Below are positions 50,204 to 59,025 of a DNA stretch of 64,000 nucleotides, piece after piece. Origin of the DNA: Paenibacillus chitinolyticus NBRC 15660 (GTDB lineage Bacteria > Bacillota > Bacilli > Paenibacillales > NBRC-103111); contig NZ_BBJT01000003.1 of the NCBI RefSeq assembly GCF_000739915.1, forward strand, positions 682,001 through 746,000, in the 5' to 3' direction. Positions within the stretch are counted from its first letter, which is position 1, and each line of letters opens with the position of its first letter. The notes beneath the pieces were generated by a model. That model saw nothing but the letters and a program-made list of their open reading frames with translations. It was not told the DNA's origin and searched no databases. Made by a program: the position numbers and the translations under genes.

Positions 50204-53063
50204 GCGAATTCTCTCCCATCCATTCCTGAATTCTCGGTACGATGCGCTCTACAGGCATATGCTCAATCTTCGGTCCCGGCAGGGAGTAGAGAAAGTGCTT
50301 CCCGTACTGCGTCTCAATGACTCGCGTATCGTAAATCAGCACAATCCCTTTGTCCGAAGCCCTGCGTACAAGTCGGCCGAAGCCCTGCTTGAATCGGATG
50401 ACGGCCTGAGGCACCGACAGCTTCATGAACGGGTTCTGATTCCGTTTTTTCAGGTTTTCGCTCTTCGCTTCAACCAGCGGATGGTTCGGCGGCTGGAAAG
50501 GCAGCCGTACGATGGCCAGACAAGTCAAGGCTTCTCCCGGAATGTCCACCCCTTCCCAGAATGAACTCGTGCCGAGCAGCACGCACGCTTTATGCTCTTG
50601 GAAGAGCCGGGTCAGCTTGCTGCGGTTGCCGGTGTCCACCCCTTGGCCGAGCACATGGATGCCGTGCGGGCGGAGATTCTCCTTCAGAACCGCGTGGGCA
50701 AGCTTCAGCATCCGGTTCGAAGTGAACAGCACGAGCATCCTCCCTCGCGTAGCCACGGCCACATCCGTAAGCGACTCCGTCAGCGCTTTGAGGAACTCCT
50801 CTTCGCCGCTGCGGCCCCGGATCATCGGAAAGTCCCGCGGTATGCAGACAAGAGCCTGCTGCCGGTACTGGAACGGAGACGGAAGCTGGACGGTTTTCAG
50901 CTTCGGATTCTCCTCTTCTTCGACCGGCAGTTTCAGCCCCAGCTGATCCGCCGAATACTGGAACGATTTATTGACCGAGAGGGTGGCCGATGTGAGAATA
51001 ACGCTCTCTTTGTTGTCAAAGAAATGTTCGCGGATAAGCGGACTTACGTCCATCGGCACGGAGATCAGGTTGATCGAACGGCTTTTGTTGTACGTCCCCG
51101 CTTCCACCCAGTAAACGAAGTTATCGTCCGCCATCTTCATAAAGAAGCGGAGCGTCTCTTTCGCTGCCTGGAGTTCCTTCGCCACGCCGCCGAGATCGGT
51201 TACGAAGCTCTGGACGTCGTATTCTTCCTGGACTTCTTTCAAATCCTGCACAAGCGAATCCACGGATTTATACACTTCTTGAATATGCTGTTCCAAAATC
51301 TCCTCAAGATCCGTGAAATCGCTCCAGTTCGGGGGTAACGATTCTTTCTTCAGACGCATCACCAGGGAACCGGGGTCGATTTGGCCGGGCTCGGAATTCG
51401 TCTGGAGCAGCTCGTAAAACTTTTCACAGAGTAAATCCCAAGCTTCCTTAATGAGCAAGGTTTTCGGGAAAAGGTTGTCGATTCCGTTCATCCAGGTAGC
51501 CGCCCGGTAATCGTCGTCATACCGTTGAAGCTTCGTGCGAAGCGCCGGCAGCTGCCCGTTCCGGCTGTCCTTAAACAGCCAAAGAAGCTGATTCGTCAAC
51601 CCCAGGTAGTGAAGCTCCTTGCCCAGATGCTTGCTTGCCACTTCTTCGAAATGGTGGGCCTCGTCCAGAACGAGATGCTTATAAGCCGGCAGCACCCGGT
51701 TCTCGGCCTTCATATCGGTAAACAGCAGCGAGTGGTTCGTAATGACTACGTCCGAATTGTTGGCGTCATGGCGCGCACGGTGATAAAAGCATTTTTTGAA
51801 CCACGGACAGTGCCGGTTCTGACACGACTCGGCATCGCTGGAAACGGTATGCCAGAAAGCGGCCCCTTTGTTCCCGAAATGCAGTTCCTCCTCGTCGCCG
51901 TTCTGCGTCTGGCTCAGCCAGACGACCATCTGGGCGGCCGTAATGGCATCCTCCTTGCCCGTATCGAACTCCTGCATGGAGATGCGGTTCTCGAATTTGC
52001 GGAGGCACAAGTAGTGGCTGCGGCCTTTGAGAACCGACGCTTTGAAATTTACCGGAAAAATGTCGTGAAGCAGCGGAATATCCCGCTCACGCAGCTGCTC
52101 TTGCAGATTGATCGTATGCGTGCTGACGACCACCTTCTCGTCATGCTTAATCCCGTAATAGAGGGACGGGATCAAATACCCGAGCGATTTGCCCGTGCCC
52201 GTGCCAGCTTCGATCATGAGGTGCCGGTCGTTCTGGAAGGCTTCTTCGATTTCACGAATCATGATTTCCTGGGCTTCGCGGCTTTCGAAATGCTCGAACT
52301 TGGCTTTCAAAGCTTCTTTGACCTGATCGTAAACGTCTTCAAAAGAGTCGCTCAATTCCAGCACATCGTTCTCGTCACGTACCGGATCTTCGTCCCCCCA
52401 GTCCTGCACATTCAGCGCGAACTGGCGGTAATACTGGTGAATCGACTGGTCCAAGGGAGTCTGCTGTTCCTTGAACCGGGCGATTTCCGACATAAACCAG
52501 CCGAGATCGCTCGTCTCGGCCGGCAGGATTTGAGCCAGCCGCTGAACCGTCAATAAAGGCAGGGACAGAAGCCTGTCCAGGCTCATCGTCCAGATTTCCG
52601 CCGTAACGTCCGCATCGCTGTCGGCCTGATGGGGCCGCTCATGTTCGATGCCGAAGGCCGAAGCCACCATGCCGAGCTGGTAAGTCGGTAGAGAAGGAAA
52701 CACAATTCTCAGCATGTCTATCGTATCCAGAACGCGCCCGGTAAAATCGGGATAGCCCGTTTTGCGCAGGGCCCGCTGTAAAAAACCGAGATCGAACGAA
52801 GCATGATGGGCCACGAGAACACAGTCAAAAAGCAGCGGATACATCTCCGCCATAATATCGTCGACCTTAGGGGCATGCTCCACCATCTCGTCGGTAATGC
52901 CCGTAAGCTCCGTAATCGAAGAAGGTATACTGATCCCCGGATTTACCAGGGAAGTATACCTGTCGGTTACTTCCATATCATCTATAATAACGAGACCGAC
53001 TTGAATAATATCGTCAGCCGGGCCCGTTCCAGTCGTTTCAAAATCCAAAACAGCAAATTTCAT
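50190..53063 (-). CDS. dinG: DinG-type helicase with N-terminal 3'-5' exonuclease domain
   Basis: A 957-residue DinG-family protein. Residues 1-170 form a DEDDh exonuclease (FAVLDFETTGTGPADDIIQVG; HHASFDLGFLQRAL; HQADSDADV). From about 255 it is an XPD-like superfamily 2 helicase with Walker A EAGTGTGKSLGYLIPS, the DEAH box VLDEAHHFEEV and motif VI QGFGRLVRR. Four cysteines (in YLCLRKF, then SCQNRHCPWFKKC with C-x4-C-x5-C spacing) match the iron-sulfur arrangement of E. coli DinG. It lies downstream of a TPR gene in the panBCD-dinG block, as in Bacillus. Confidence 0.92.
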   Translation of the reverse strand: MKFAVLDFETTGTGPADDIIQVGLVIIDDMEVTDRYTSLVNPGISIPSSITELTGITDEMVEHAPKVDDIMAEMYPLLFDCVLVAHHASFDLGFLQRALRKTGYPDFTGRVLDTIDMLRIVFPSLPTYQLGMVASAFGIEHERPHQADSDADVTAEIWTMSLDRLLSLPLLTVQRLAQILPAETSDLGWFMSEIARFKEQQTPLDQSIHQYYRQFALNVQDWGDEDPVRDENDVLELSDSFEDVYDQVKEALKAKFEHFESREAQEIMIREIEEAFQNDRHLMIEAGTGTGKSLGYLIPSLYYGIKHDEKVVVSTHTINLQEQLRERDIPLLHDIFPVNFKASVLKGRSHYLCLRKFENRISMQEFDTGKEDAITAAQMVVWLSQTQNGDEEELHFGNKGAAFWHTVSSDAESCQNRHCPWFKKCFYHRARHDANNSDVVITNHSLLFTDMKAENRVLPAYKHLVLDEAHHFEEVASKHLGKELHYLGLTNQLLWLFKDSRNGQLPALRTKLQRYDDDYRAATWMNGIDNLFPKTLLIKEAWDLLCEKFYELLQTNSEPGQIDPGSLVMRLKKESLPPNWSDFTDLEEILEQHIQEVYKSVDSLVQDLKEVQEEYDVQSFVTDLGGVAKELQAAKETLRFFMKMADDNFVYWVEAGTYNKSRSINLISVPMDVSPLIREHFFDNKESVILTSATLSVNKSFQYSADQLGLKLPVEEEENPKLKTVQLPSPFQYRQQALVCIPRDFPMIRGRSGEEEFLKALTESLTDVAVATRGRMLVLFTSNRMLKLAHAVLKENLRPHGIHVLGQGVDTGNRSKLTRLFQEHKACVLLGTSSFWEGVDIPGEALTCLAIVRLPFQPPNHPLVEAKSENLKKRNQNPFMKLSVPQAVIRFKQGFGRLVRRASDKGIVLIYDTRVIETQYGKHFLYSLPGPKIEHMPVERIVPRIQEWMGENSLEVT

Positions 53064-53181
53064 AAGTTCAAGCCTTCTTCCTTTCTCCAGCTTCTATCCT
53101 AAGCATACCACATTTAGAGGTCCAGAGGGGAAGTTAGTTTGTCAATTCCGCAAATAAGGAGATCATCCGTTCTTATTCTTT

Positions 53182-53820
53182 TTATTCGTTTGATGCGGAA
53201 AAAAGCTCCAGGCAGTCCGGATCGGCATGGTAGGCCTTTTTGAAATACTCAAGCGCCTGTTCCAGGTTCCGGTTCTGAAATTGAATGCAGCCCATCGCGT
53301 TGTAAGAGATGGCTTTCATCTGTTTATTTTCGGTGAGTGCCAGAAGAAGGGTAAAGTGCCGGGCGGCTTCCTCGTTGTCTCCCTGGCGCAGATACCCCAT
53401 GGCGAGATAAGCCCTCGCAAGTAAAAAGTCCGGTTCGCGCGTAAGCAGAGCCTCGAATTCCCGGGTTGCCTGCTCGTACATAAGCAGCATATAAAACCCC
53501 TGTCCGCGGATAAACTCCACCGCATCCTTCCCTTCGGCCGAATGAGGCTGAGCCTCTTCGGCAGGCTGCGGCACGTTCTGCAGCTGATTCGAATCGGCGG
53601 CTGAGGCTAAAGAGGACGTGACGGACGCGTTTCCGACGGACAGGGTTTTCCCAAGCTTCTCCTCAAAGAGGAGCCAGTGCTCGATACAATCGTCACTAAT
53701 GGCCTTCAGGGCCCCAAGCTCTTCTTCAAGTTCCGCTTTTAACGCACCTTTTGCATTCGGCAACTGAAGCAAAATTTCATCCAACACTTCATTCATCGTG
53801 GCGAACAAATGTTTGAACAC
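53182..53820 (-). CDS. TPR-repeat protein
   Basis: A 212-residue soluble protein. The first 60 residues are helical (NEVLDEILLQLPNAKGALKAEL...), then a linker rich in Q, A and E. The C-terminal half has about three tetratricopeptide repeats (EFIRGQGFYMLLMYEQATREFEALLTREPDFLLARAYLAMGYLRQGDNEEAARHFTLLLALTE..., ending near QNRNLEQALEYFKKAYHADPDCL). GTG 53820 is the likely start, with GGGTGGGGG upstream. A long inverted repeat (CCCTTCGGC / GCCGAAGGG) lies in its leader. Partner proteins are unknown. Confidence 0.78.
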   Translation of the reverse strand: MFKHLFATMNEVLDEILLQLPNAKGALKAELEEELGALKAISDDCIEHWLLFEEKLGKTLSVGNASVTSSLASAADSNQLQNVPQPAEEAQPHSAEGKDAVEFIRGQGFYMLLMYEQATREFEALLTREPDFLLARAYLAMGYLRQGDNEEAARHFTLLLALTENKQMKAISYNAMGCIQFQNRNLEQALEYFKKAYHADPDCLELFSASNE

Positions 53821-53911
53821 TGTGCATCCCCCACCCTTCGGCTTTGCTGTCGTACACTCATTCTGCGTTGCCGAAGGGCTTTTCATACAAGTTCTTTAAG
53901 GGTGCCAGACG

Positions 53912-54295
53912 TTACAGTACAGTTGCATGCATTTCCTCTTTTAACAGCTGGGCCACTTTATTGTTTTCTCCCATAATGGCAACGGTCGGCTTGTGGCGCC
54001 GCGCCTCTTCTTCCGTCATCATCGCGTAAGAAATGATGATAACGGTGTCGCCTGTCTGCACGAGCCGCGCCGCGGCACCGTTAAGGCAGATGACCCCCGT
54101 TCCGCGCGGACCCGGTATAATGTACGTTTCCAGGCGGGCCCCGTTGTTGTTGTTAACGATCTGAACCTTCTCGTTGGGCAGCATATCGACCTGATCCAGC
54201 AGATCCTCGTCGATCGTAATACTTCCGATATAATTAAGATTCGCCTCGGTCACCGTCGCACGGTGTATTTTGGCCTTCATCATTGTTCTGAACAT
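53912..54295 (-). CDS. panD: Aspartate 1-decarboxylase
   Basis: A 127-residue pyruvoyl enzyme that makes beta-alanine. The self-cleavage site is in [10 protein letters not shown] (Gly-Ser, near residue 27), and the ENNKVAQLL helix near the C-terminus is typical. It starts a few bases after panC (gap of 4 nt) and completes the panB-panC-panD operon for pantothenate. Confidence 0.95.
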   Translation of the reverse strand: MFRTMMKAKIHRATVTEANLNYIGSITIDEDLLDQVDMLPNEKVQIVNNNNGARLETYIIPGPRGTGVICLNGAAARLVQTGDTVIIISYAMMTEEEARRHKPTVAIMGENNKVAQLLKEEMHATVL

Positions 54296-54299
54296 GCGA

Positions 54300-55181
54300 T
54301 CACTTCCCCAGGGTTAAAATGGTGTTGTCGATAAGCCGCGTGGCGCCGAATTTGACCGCCAGCGCGACGATGAGCCGCACGGGTACGCCGGCTTCCACCG
54401 CTTCCGGCTGCTCCAGCTGCGGGTACGTCAAAACCTCCACGTAATCGATATCGGCGAGAGGAGCTTCTTCGATGACGGCTTTTACGGCGCCGCGGAGGTC
54501 TTCCGCCCGAAATGAAGCGTGCTCCCGCACCCAGGCTTCCGCAGCTTTCAATGAGCGGCTCAGAACCAGCGCCTGTTCGCGTTCGTCCTTGCTCAGGAAT
54601 ACGTTCCGGGAGCTCATGGCAAGTCCGTCTTCTTCGCGCAAAATGGGGCAGGCCACAATGTCCACGTTCATGTTCAGGTCCTGCACCATCTGAGAAACGA
54701 CGGCAACCTGCTGCGCGTCCTTAAGTCCGAAGAAAGCTTTATCGGGCTGAACGATATTGAGCAGCTTGGCAACTACCGTAGTCACCCCGTCGAAATGCAC
54801 GGGTCGTGAAGCGCCGCAGAGCACCGAAGTGATGCCCGATACCGAAACCGTCGTTTTGACCGGTCCCGGATACATTTCTTCGACCTGGGGCAGAAAAACG
54901 ATGTCCACGCCGGCTTCTTCCGCCAGCTTCAGGTCACGCTCGGTATCCCGCGGGTAACGGTCCAGATCTTCGGTAGGACCGAACTGAAGCGGGTTGACGA
55001 AAATGCTGAGCACGACGATTTCACTCGCTTCGCGGGCCGCTTTGATCAGACTCAAGTGCCCTTCGTGAAGATAGCCCATCGTGGGCACGAAACCGACCGG
55101 GGCTTTAAGGGACGCCCCGATCCCGGATTTTTTCTGTTGCAACGTGCTGCGCAGCAAGGCTACGCTTTGAATAACTTCCAA
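54300..55181 (-). CDS. panC: Pantothenate synthetase
   Basis: A 293-residue ligase that joins pantoate and beta-alanine with ATP. It has the HIGH-like region [16 protein letters not shown], the [20 protein letters not shown] substrate loop and the [17 protein letters not shown] segment. It lies 39 nt downstream of panB and directly upstream of panD. Confidence 0.96.
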   Translation of the reverse strand: MEVIQSVALLRSTLQQKKSGIGASLKAPVGFVPTMGYLHEGHLSLIKAAREASEIVVLSIFVNPLQFGPTEDLDRYPRDTERDLKLAEEAGVDIVFLPQVEEMYPGPVKTTVSVSGITSVLCGASRPVHFDGVTTVVAKLLNIVQPDKAFFGLKDAQQVAVVSQMVQDLNMNVDIVACPILREEDGLAMSSRNVFLSKDEREQALVLSRSLKAAEAWVREHASFRAEDLRGAVKAVIEEAPLADIDYVEVLTYPQLEQPEAVEAGVPVRLIVALAVKFGATRLIDNTILTLGK

Positions 55182-55220
55182 CGTCTCTCTCTCCTTCGGG
55201 ACTAAAGCTAGGATAACCGT

Positions 55221-56081
55221 TTATTTCACGGCCGTTCCGTACAAATACTGGAGAACTTCGTTGTCTCCTTTAAAGCCGTGCTGCTCGGCCGGGAATTTGC
55301 GGCCCTTCACTTCGGCCACATACTGCCCGATCCCTTCGCGGATGGCCAGGCCGACCTGCGCGTAAGCTTTAACGAATTTTTTGGCCGGAGCGTCCGGCTC
55401 GTAGCCTAGCATATCGTGAAAAACGAGAACCTGGCCGTCACAGGAAGCTCCTGCTCCGATACCGATCGTCGGGATGGACAGCTTGCTTGTGATCCATTCC
55501 GCCAGTTCTTCCGTTACCAATTCCAGTACGATCGCGATTGCGCCTGCTTCTTCCAGCGCTTTGGCGTCTTCCATCAGTTTGCGGGCCTGTTCGGAATTTT
55601 TGCCCTGTATGCGGTAACCGCCCAGCACGTGAACCGACTGGGGCGTCAATCCGAGATGACCGACGACAGGAACGCCCGCCTGGGTCAATGCTTTAACCGC
55701 ATGGGCGATTTCCGCGCCGCCTTCCAGCTTCACGCCTTTGGACAGACCCTCGCGCATAATCCGTCCCGCGTTCTGAAGCGTCGTATCAAGGCTTCCGTGA
55801 TACGTCATAAACGGCAGATCCGTCACGACAAAAGCCGATTTCACGGCACGTGTCACCGCTTTGGTATGATAAATCATTTCGTCCAGCGTGACCGGCAGAG
55901 TGGATTCATGTCCCTGAATGACATTTCCCAGGGAATCTCCTATCAGAATCATGTCTACTCCCGCTTCGTCAGCCAGTTTGGCCGTCAGATAATCGTAGGC
56001 CGTCACCATTGAAATCGGTTCCTTGCTCGCTTTCATTTTTTGCAGCTTGACAGTCGTCACCGGTTTGCGCTCTTGCGCCAT
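55221..56081 (-). CDS. panB: 3-methyl-2-oxobutanoate hydroxymethyltransferase
   Basis: A 286-residue TIM-barrel enzyme that adds a hydroxymethyl group to ketoisovalerate. Typical motifs are MVTAYDYLTAKLADEAGVDMILIGDSLGNV and IGIGAGASCDGQVLVFHDMLG. It is first in panB-panC-panD. It is preceded by a structured, terminated leader of about 257 nt with its own promoter, so the operon is likely regulated by attenuation. Confidence 0.96.
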   Translation of the reverse strand: MAQERKPVTTVKLQKMKASKEPISMVTAYDYLTAKLADEAGVDMILIGDSLGNVIQGHESTLPVTLDEMIYHTKAVTRAVKSAFVVTDLPFMTYHGSLDTTLQNAGRIMREGLSKGVKLEGGAEIAHAVKALTQAGVPVVGHLGLTPQSVHVLGGYRIQGKNSEQARKLMEDAKALEEAGAIAIVLELVTEELAEWITSKLSIPTIGIGAGASCDGQVLVFHDMLGYEPDAPAKKFVKAYAQVGLAIREGIGQYVAEVKGRKFPAEQHGFKGDNEVLQYLYGTAVK

Positions 56082-56161
56082 GTCAATCCCACGCTTTCTT
56101 TTTTAATGTGGAAAAAATAAAACCGTGCTTCCGTCCAAGCCTTGACCGGGTTCTAAGCATC

Positions 56162-56193
56162 AAAAAACCCCTTCAGCAAACAGACTGAAAGGG
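56162..56193 (-). terminator. Terminator within the panB leader
   Basis: On the minus strand CCCTTTCAG pairs with CTGAAGGGG, followed by six T. It lies 81 nt before the panB start codon, an attenuator-like position. Confidence 0.78.
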
Positions 56194-56338
56194 CGCATAG
56201 TCAAAGAATCGTGAATCGTATGATCCTTCTGTCTCGGTCCTTCAGGCTCAGAGCAGAATCAGAAAACACACAAACGTACTTTATGCAATTGTCTAAAGCA
56301 TTAACCGTATAAGTGCAGTTCCGAAGATACCGCCTTAC
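56162..56338 (-). promoter_or_regulatory. Structured leader of panBCD, possible attenuator or riboswitch
   Basis: On the minus strand the RNA starts after an extended -10 promoter and contains a GCGGTATC/GGAACTGC hairpin with a UUCG loop (about 56307-56329), a long imperfect stem (TGATTCTGCTC with GAGACAGAAGGATCA, about 56215-56258) and a terminator at its end. It matches no riboswitch consensus I can apply by eye. The pan RNA motif described upstream of panB in other Firmicutes is a candidate but is not proven. Confidence 0.5.
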
Positions 56339-56344
56339 GGTGAC

Positions 56345-56350
56345 AGTATA
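56345..56350 (-). promoter_or_regulatory. Extended -10 promoter of the panBCD leader
   Basis: On the minus strand TGATATACT has a TG dinucleotide upstream of TATACT. The -35 is weak. It lies just after the birA stop and makes panBCD separately transcribed from birA. Confidence 0.5.
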
Positions 56351-56378
56351 TCAAAAACCCGGTCTTTTGAACAGACGG

Positions 56379-57353
56379 TTAGCGTAATTCGACATCGCCG
56401 CTGTAAATTTTAACCTTGCGGCCGTCGTCTGTGATCACGGTCAGCGCCCCGCTGTCATCGAGCGAATCCGCCCGTCCTTCCACCGTTTCCTGGCTCGTTT
56501 TGACCCGGATGGGACAATTCAGCGAGACGCTCATCGCTTCCCACATGATCCGGATCGGAGCGAATCCGTTTTCCAGATACAGGTCGTACAGCTGCTCCAG
56601 CTCATTCAGAAAAGCCGCAATCATCGCCTCCCGCCGAACCGGCGCTCCCGATTCCAGGGCAAGTGAAGTGGCGACCGGTTTCAGGTCTTCCGGGAAGTCG
56701 GCTTCGGTCAGATTCGCCGTGATGCCGACACCGATTATGACGTATTTCAGCCGCTCGTCTTCCCCGCTCATTTCAAGCAGAATCCCGCTTACCTTGCGGC
56801 CCTTCACGAGAAGATCATTGGGCCATTTGATGCCGATATCGATGCCGCATACCTTGCGGATAGCCCGGCAAAGAGCTACCGCGGTAAGCAGCGTAAGCTG
56901 GGGAACGAAGTAAACCGGCACACGCGGCTTCAAGATCAGGCTCATCCAGATGCCCTTCCCTTTCGGCGAATGCCAGTGCCTGCCCATCCGGCCGCGGCCG
57001 GAGGTCTGCTCTTCGGCAAAGATCAGCGTCCCTTCCTCGGCCCCTTCCGCGACGAGCCTGTGCGCTTCGTTCATAGTGGATTCTACCTCTTCGCGGACTT
57101 CGATGTGCCGGCCCATAAAGCGCGTTTGCAAGGCTTCTTCTATATGAGCCTTCCGGAGCTTGTCAGGCTCTTCTGTCAGACGGTAGCCTTTACGTGTGAC
57201 GGCTTCGAACTGAAACCCGTCCTGCCGGAGGCTTTCGATATGCTTCCAGACGGCTGTCCGGCTGCAGCCCAGCTCCCGGCTGATTTGCTCGCCGGACAAA
57301 TATACGCCCGGATTGCTCCGGAACAAGTCTACAATTCGCTCGCGTACCGTCAT
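56379..57353 (-). CDS. birA: Biotin-protein ligase and biotin operon repressor
   Basis: A 324-residue bifunctional protein. An N-terminal helix-turn-helix (GVYLSGEQISRELGCSRTAVWKHIESLR, about 16-43) precedes a ligase domain (about 75-265) with GRGRMGRHWHSPKGKG and the SH3-like C-terminal domain. It joins biotin to carboxylases and, with biotinyl-AMP, represses biotin genes. It lies 3 nt after cca, in the conserved Bacillus order cca-birA-panB. Confidence 0.94.
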   Translation of the reverse strand: MTVRERIVDLFRSNPGVYLSGEQISRELGCSRTAVWKHIESLRQDGFQFEAVTRKGYRLTEEPDKLRKAHIEEALQTRFMGRHIEVREEVESTMNEAHRLVAEGAEEGTLIFAEEQTSGRGRMGRHWHSPKGKGIWMSLILKPRVPVYFVPQLTLLTAVALCRAIRKVCGIDIGIKWPNDLLVKGRKVSGILLEMSGEDERLKYVIIGVGITANLTEADFPEDLKPVATSLALESGAPVRREAMIAAFLNELEQLYDLYLENGFAPIRIMWEAMSVSLNCPIRVKTSQETVEGRADSLDDSGALTVITDDGRKVKIYSGDVELR

Positions 57354-57356
57354 GAG

Positions 57357-58991
57357 TCATTCATCTCGCATTTCTGTAGGACGGAAAGCTTCCGTCATTA
57401 AAATTTCTAGGATGTTTTCCAGCTGCCCTAAGGCAACCCGCTCCAAAAGCCTATTCAGCGTTTCGCCTATCCAGGGTCCCGCTTTCTGTCCGCTTTGCGC
57501 CATCAGGTCGCTTCCGCCGACGGCGAGATCTTTGACACTATAGACCGGCATCACCCGTATCCATGGTTCACCGTTTTCCAGGTAGACGTTAGCTTCCTCC
57601 GTCATGAAGCTGAAAAGCTCTTCCAGACATGCTTTATCGGCAGACGTATGCATTTCTTCGTCCGTGGAGAGACCCCCGGAAGCTTCGTACCGACCGGATG
57701 CAAGGCGTGGCACCACCTGACTAGGCTGCCCGTGCTTCGCAGACGGCTGAGCGTCTTGCTCCGGGCGCTGGGCTCCCGCGCGGGATGCTTCAAGGCAGTC
57801 TGACTCACCTTGAGCCACTGCCAAGCCGGACTGCGCCGATTTCCCGGGCAGCGTCCCATATTGTCCCGTACGCCCGGTGCCCGCGGGTGAAGCTGCTCCC
57901 GTTCCGGCCTGCCGTTGCCGCCACGCTGCGCGCAGCAGCCCGGCCGCGCGCAGCCAGCCGCGCACAGCCTCTTTGCCGTGAGCAAGCACGGCAAGCTTGA
58001 ACCGCGCGGCTGCGCGCTCTTCCGCGGACGCCTGCGCCTCCGGCCGCGGCCTCACCGCCGCATCTTCAGCGTCACCGCTCTGAAGATGCGCGTGCACGGC
58101 GAGGATGCGCGTCAGACGCGCGATGTCCTCGCCGGGGAACGTCAGCGCGCGCAGCTCCGCTCTGACGGCTTCAAGCTGCTGCGAACCGATCAGCAGCAGC
58201 AGAACCGCCCATCTGTCCTCTTCCGCAGGGATAGAGGACAGATGGGCGATAACCGCCTGCGCATGGGGATGCCCCCATGCGGCGAAGTGCAGCGCGAGCG
58301 GCATCTTCGCGTGCCGCCAAAGACCGCTCGCGAGGAGCAGCCCCGTGGCGCGGGCCGGGTCCGCGCCGCCCACCATGCGCTGGAGCTCCGCGCGTACGCG
58401 CTCCATCGCGATGTGCCGCAGCAGAGGGGCCTGCCGCAGCAGAGCCTGCCACGTGGCCTCTTCGATCTCGAGGCCGTATTCGGCTGAGAAGCGGATGCAG
58501 CGCAGCATCCGCAAGGCATCCTCCCCGAAACGTTCGGCCGCCTCTCCCACACATCTCAGAACGCCTCTATCCATATCGCTGCGGCCGCCGAACGGATCGA
58601 TCAGGTTCCCTTCGACATCCATGGCCATCGCGTTCATGGTAAAGTCGCGTCTTTTTAAATCTTCTTCCAAATCCGTAATATATTCGACTTCCGCCGGTCT
58701 GCGAAATCCCTCGTATTCCGTTTCCTTCCGGAAGGTAGTGACTTCAAAACTGTAAGCCCCCGTCAGAACGGTTACCGTACCGTGCTGAAGTCCCGTAGGC
58801 ACCGTCTTGGAGAAGGCTTCCATCACCTCTTCGGGTTTGGCCGAAGTCGCGATGTCCACATCCTTCACGGGCCTTTCCAGAACAAAATCCCTGACAAACC
58901 CGCCGACAAAATAAGCTTCATGCTGACGGGATTGCAGTTTCTCAAGCACACGGCGCCCTTCTTCGATCATGGTCCGGTTTTTCTCTTCCAT
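57357..58991 (-). CDS. cca: CCA-adding tRNA nucleotidyltransferase with low-complexity insertion
   Basis: A 544-residue class II enzyme that adds CCA to tRNA 3' ends. N-terminal catalytic motifs: FVGGFVRDFVL, VDIATSA (metal aspartates), the RRDFTMNAMAMD region and ERFGEDALRMLRCIRFSAEYG. Residues about 355-442 form a glycine/alanine/glutamine-rich insertion not expected in a family of about 400-430 residues. The start at 58991 has GGAAGGAAGAG upstream; a longer frame overlaps bshA. The middle of the gene is strikingly GC-rich. It lies between bshA and birA. Confidence 0.9.
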   Translation of the reverse strand: MEEKNRTMIEEGRRVLEKLQSRQHEAYFVGGFVRDFVLERPVKDVDIATSAKPEEVMEAFSKTVPTGLQHGTVTVLTGAYSFEVTTFRKETEYEGFRRPAEVEYITDLEEDLKRRDFTMNAMAMDVEGNLIDPFGGRSDMDRGVLRCVGEAAERFGEDALRMLRCIRFSAEYGLEIEEATWQALLRQAPLLRHIAMERVRAELQRMVGGADPARATGLLLASGLWRHAKMPLALHFAAWGHPHAQAVIAHLSSIPAEEDRWAVLLLLIGSQQLEAVRAELRALTFPGEDIARLTRILAVHAHLQSGDAEDAAVRPRPEAQASAEERAAARFKLAVLAHGKEAVRGWLRAAGLLRAAWRQRQAGTGAASPAGTGRTGQYGTLPGKSAQSGLAVAQGESDCLEASRAGAQRPEQDAQPSAKHGQPSQVVPRLASGRYEASGGLSTDEEMHTSADKACLEELFSFMTEEANVYLENGEPWIRVMPVYSVKDLAVGGSDLMAQSGQKAGPWIGETLNRLLERVALGQLENILEILMTEAFRPTEMRDE

Positions 58992-59025
58992 CGTATGTAC
59001 TCTTCCTTCCGTTACCGGAACACGC

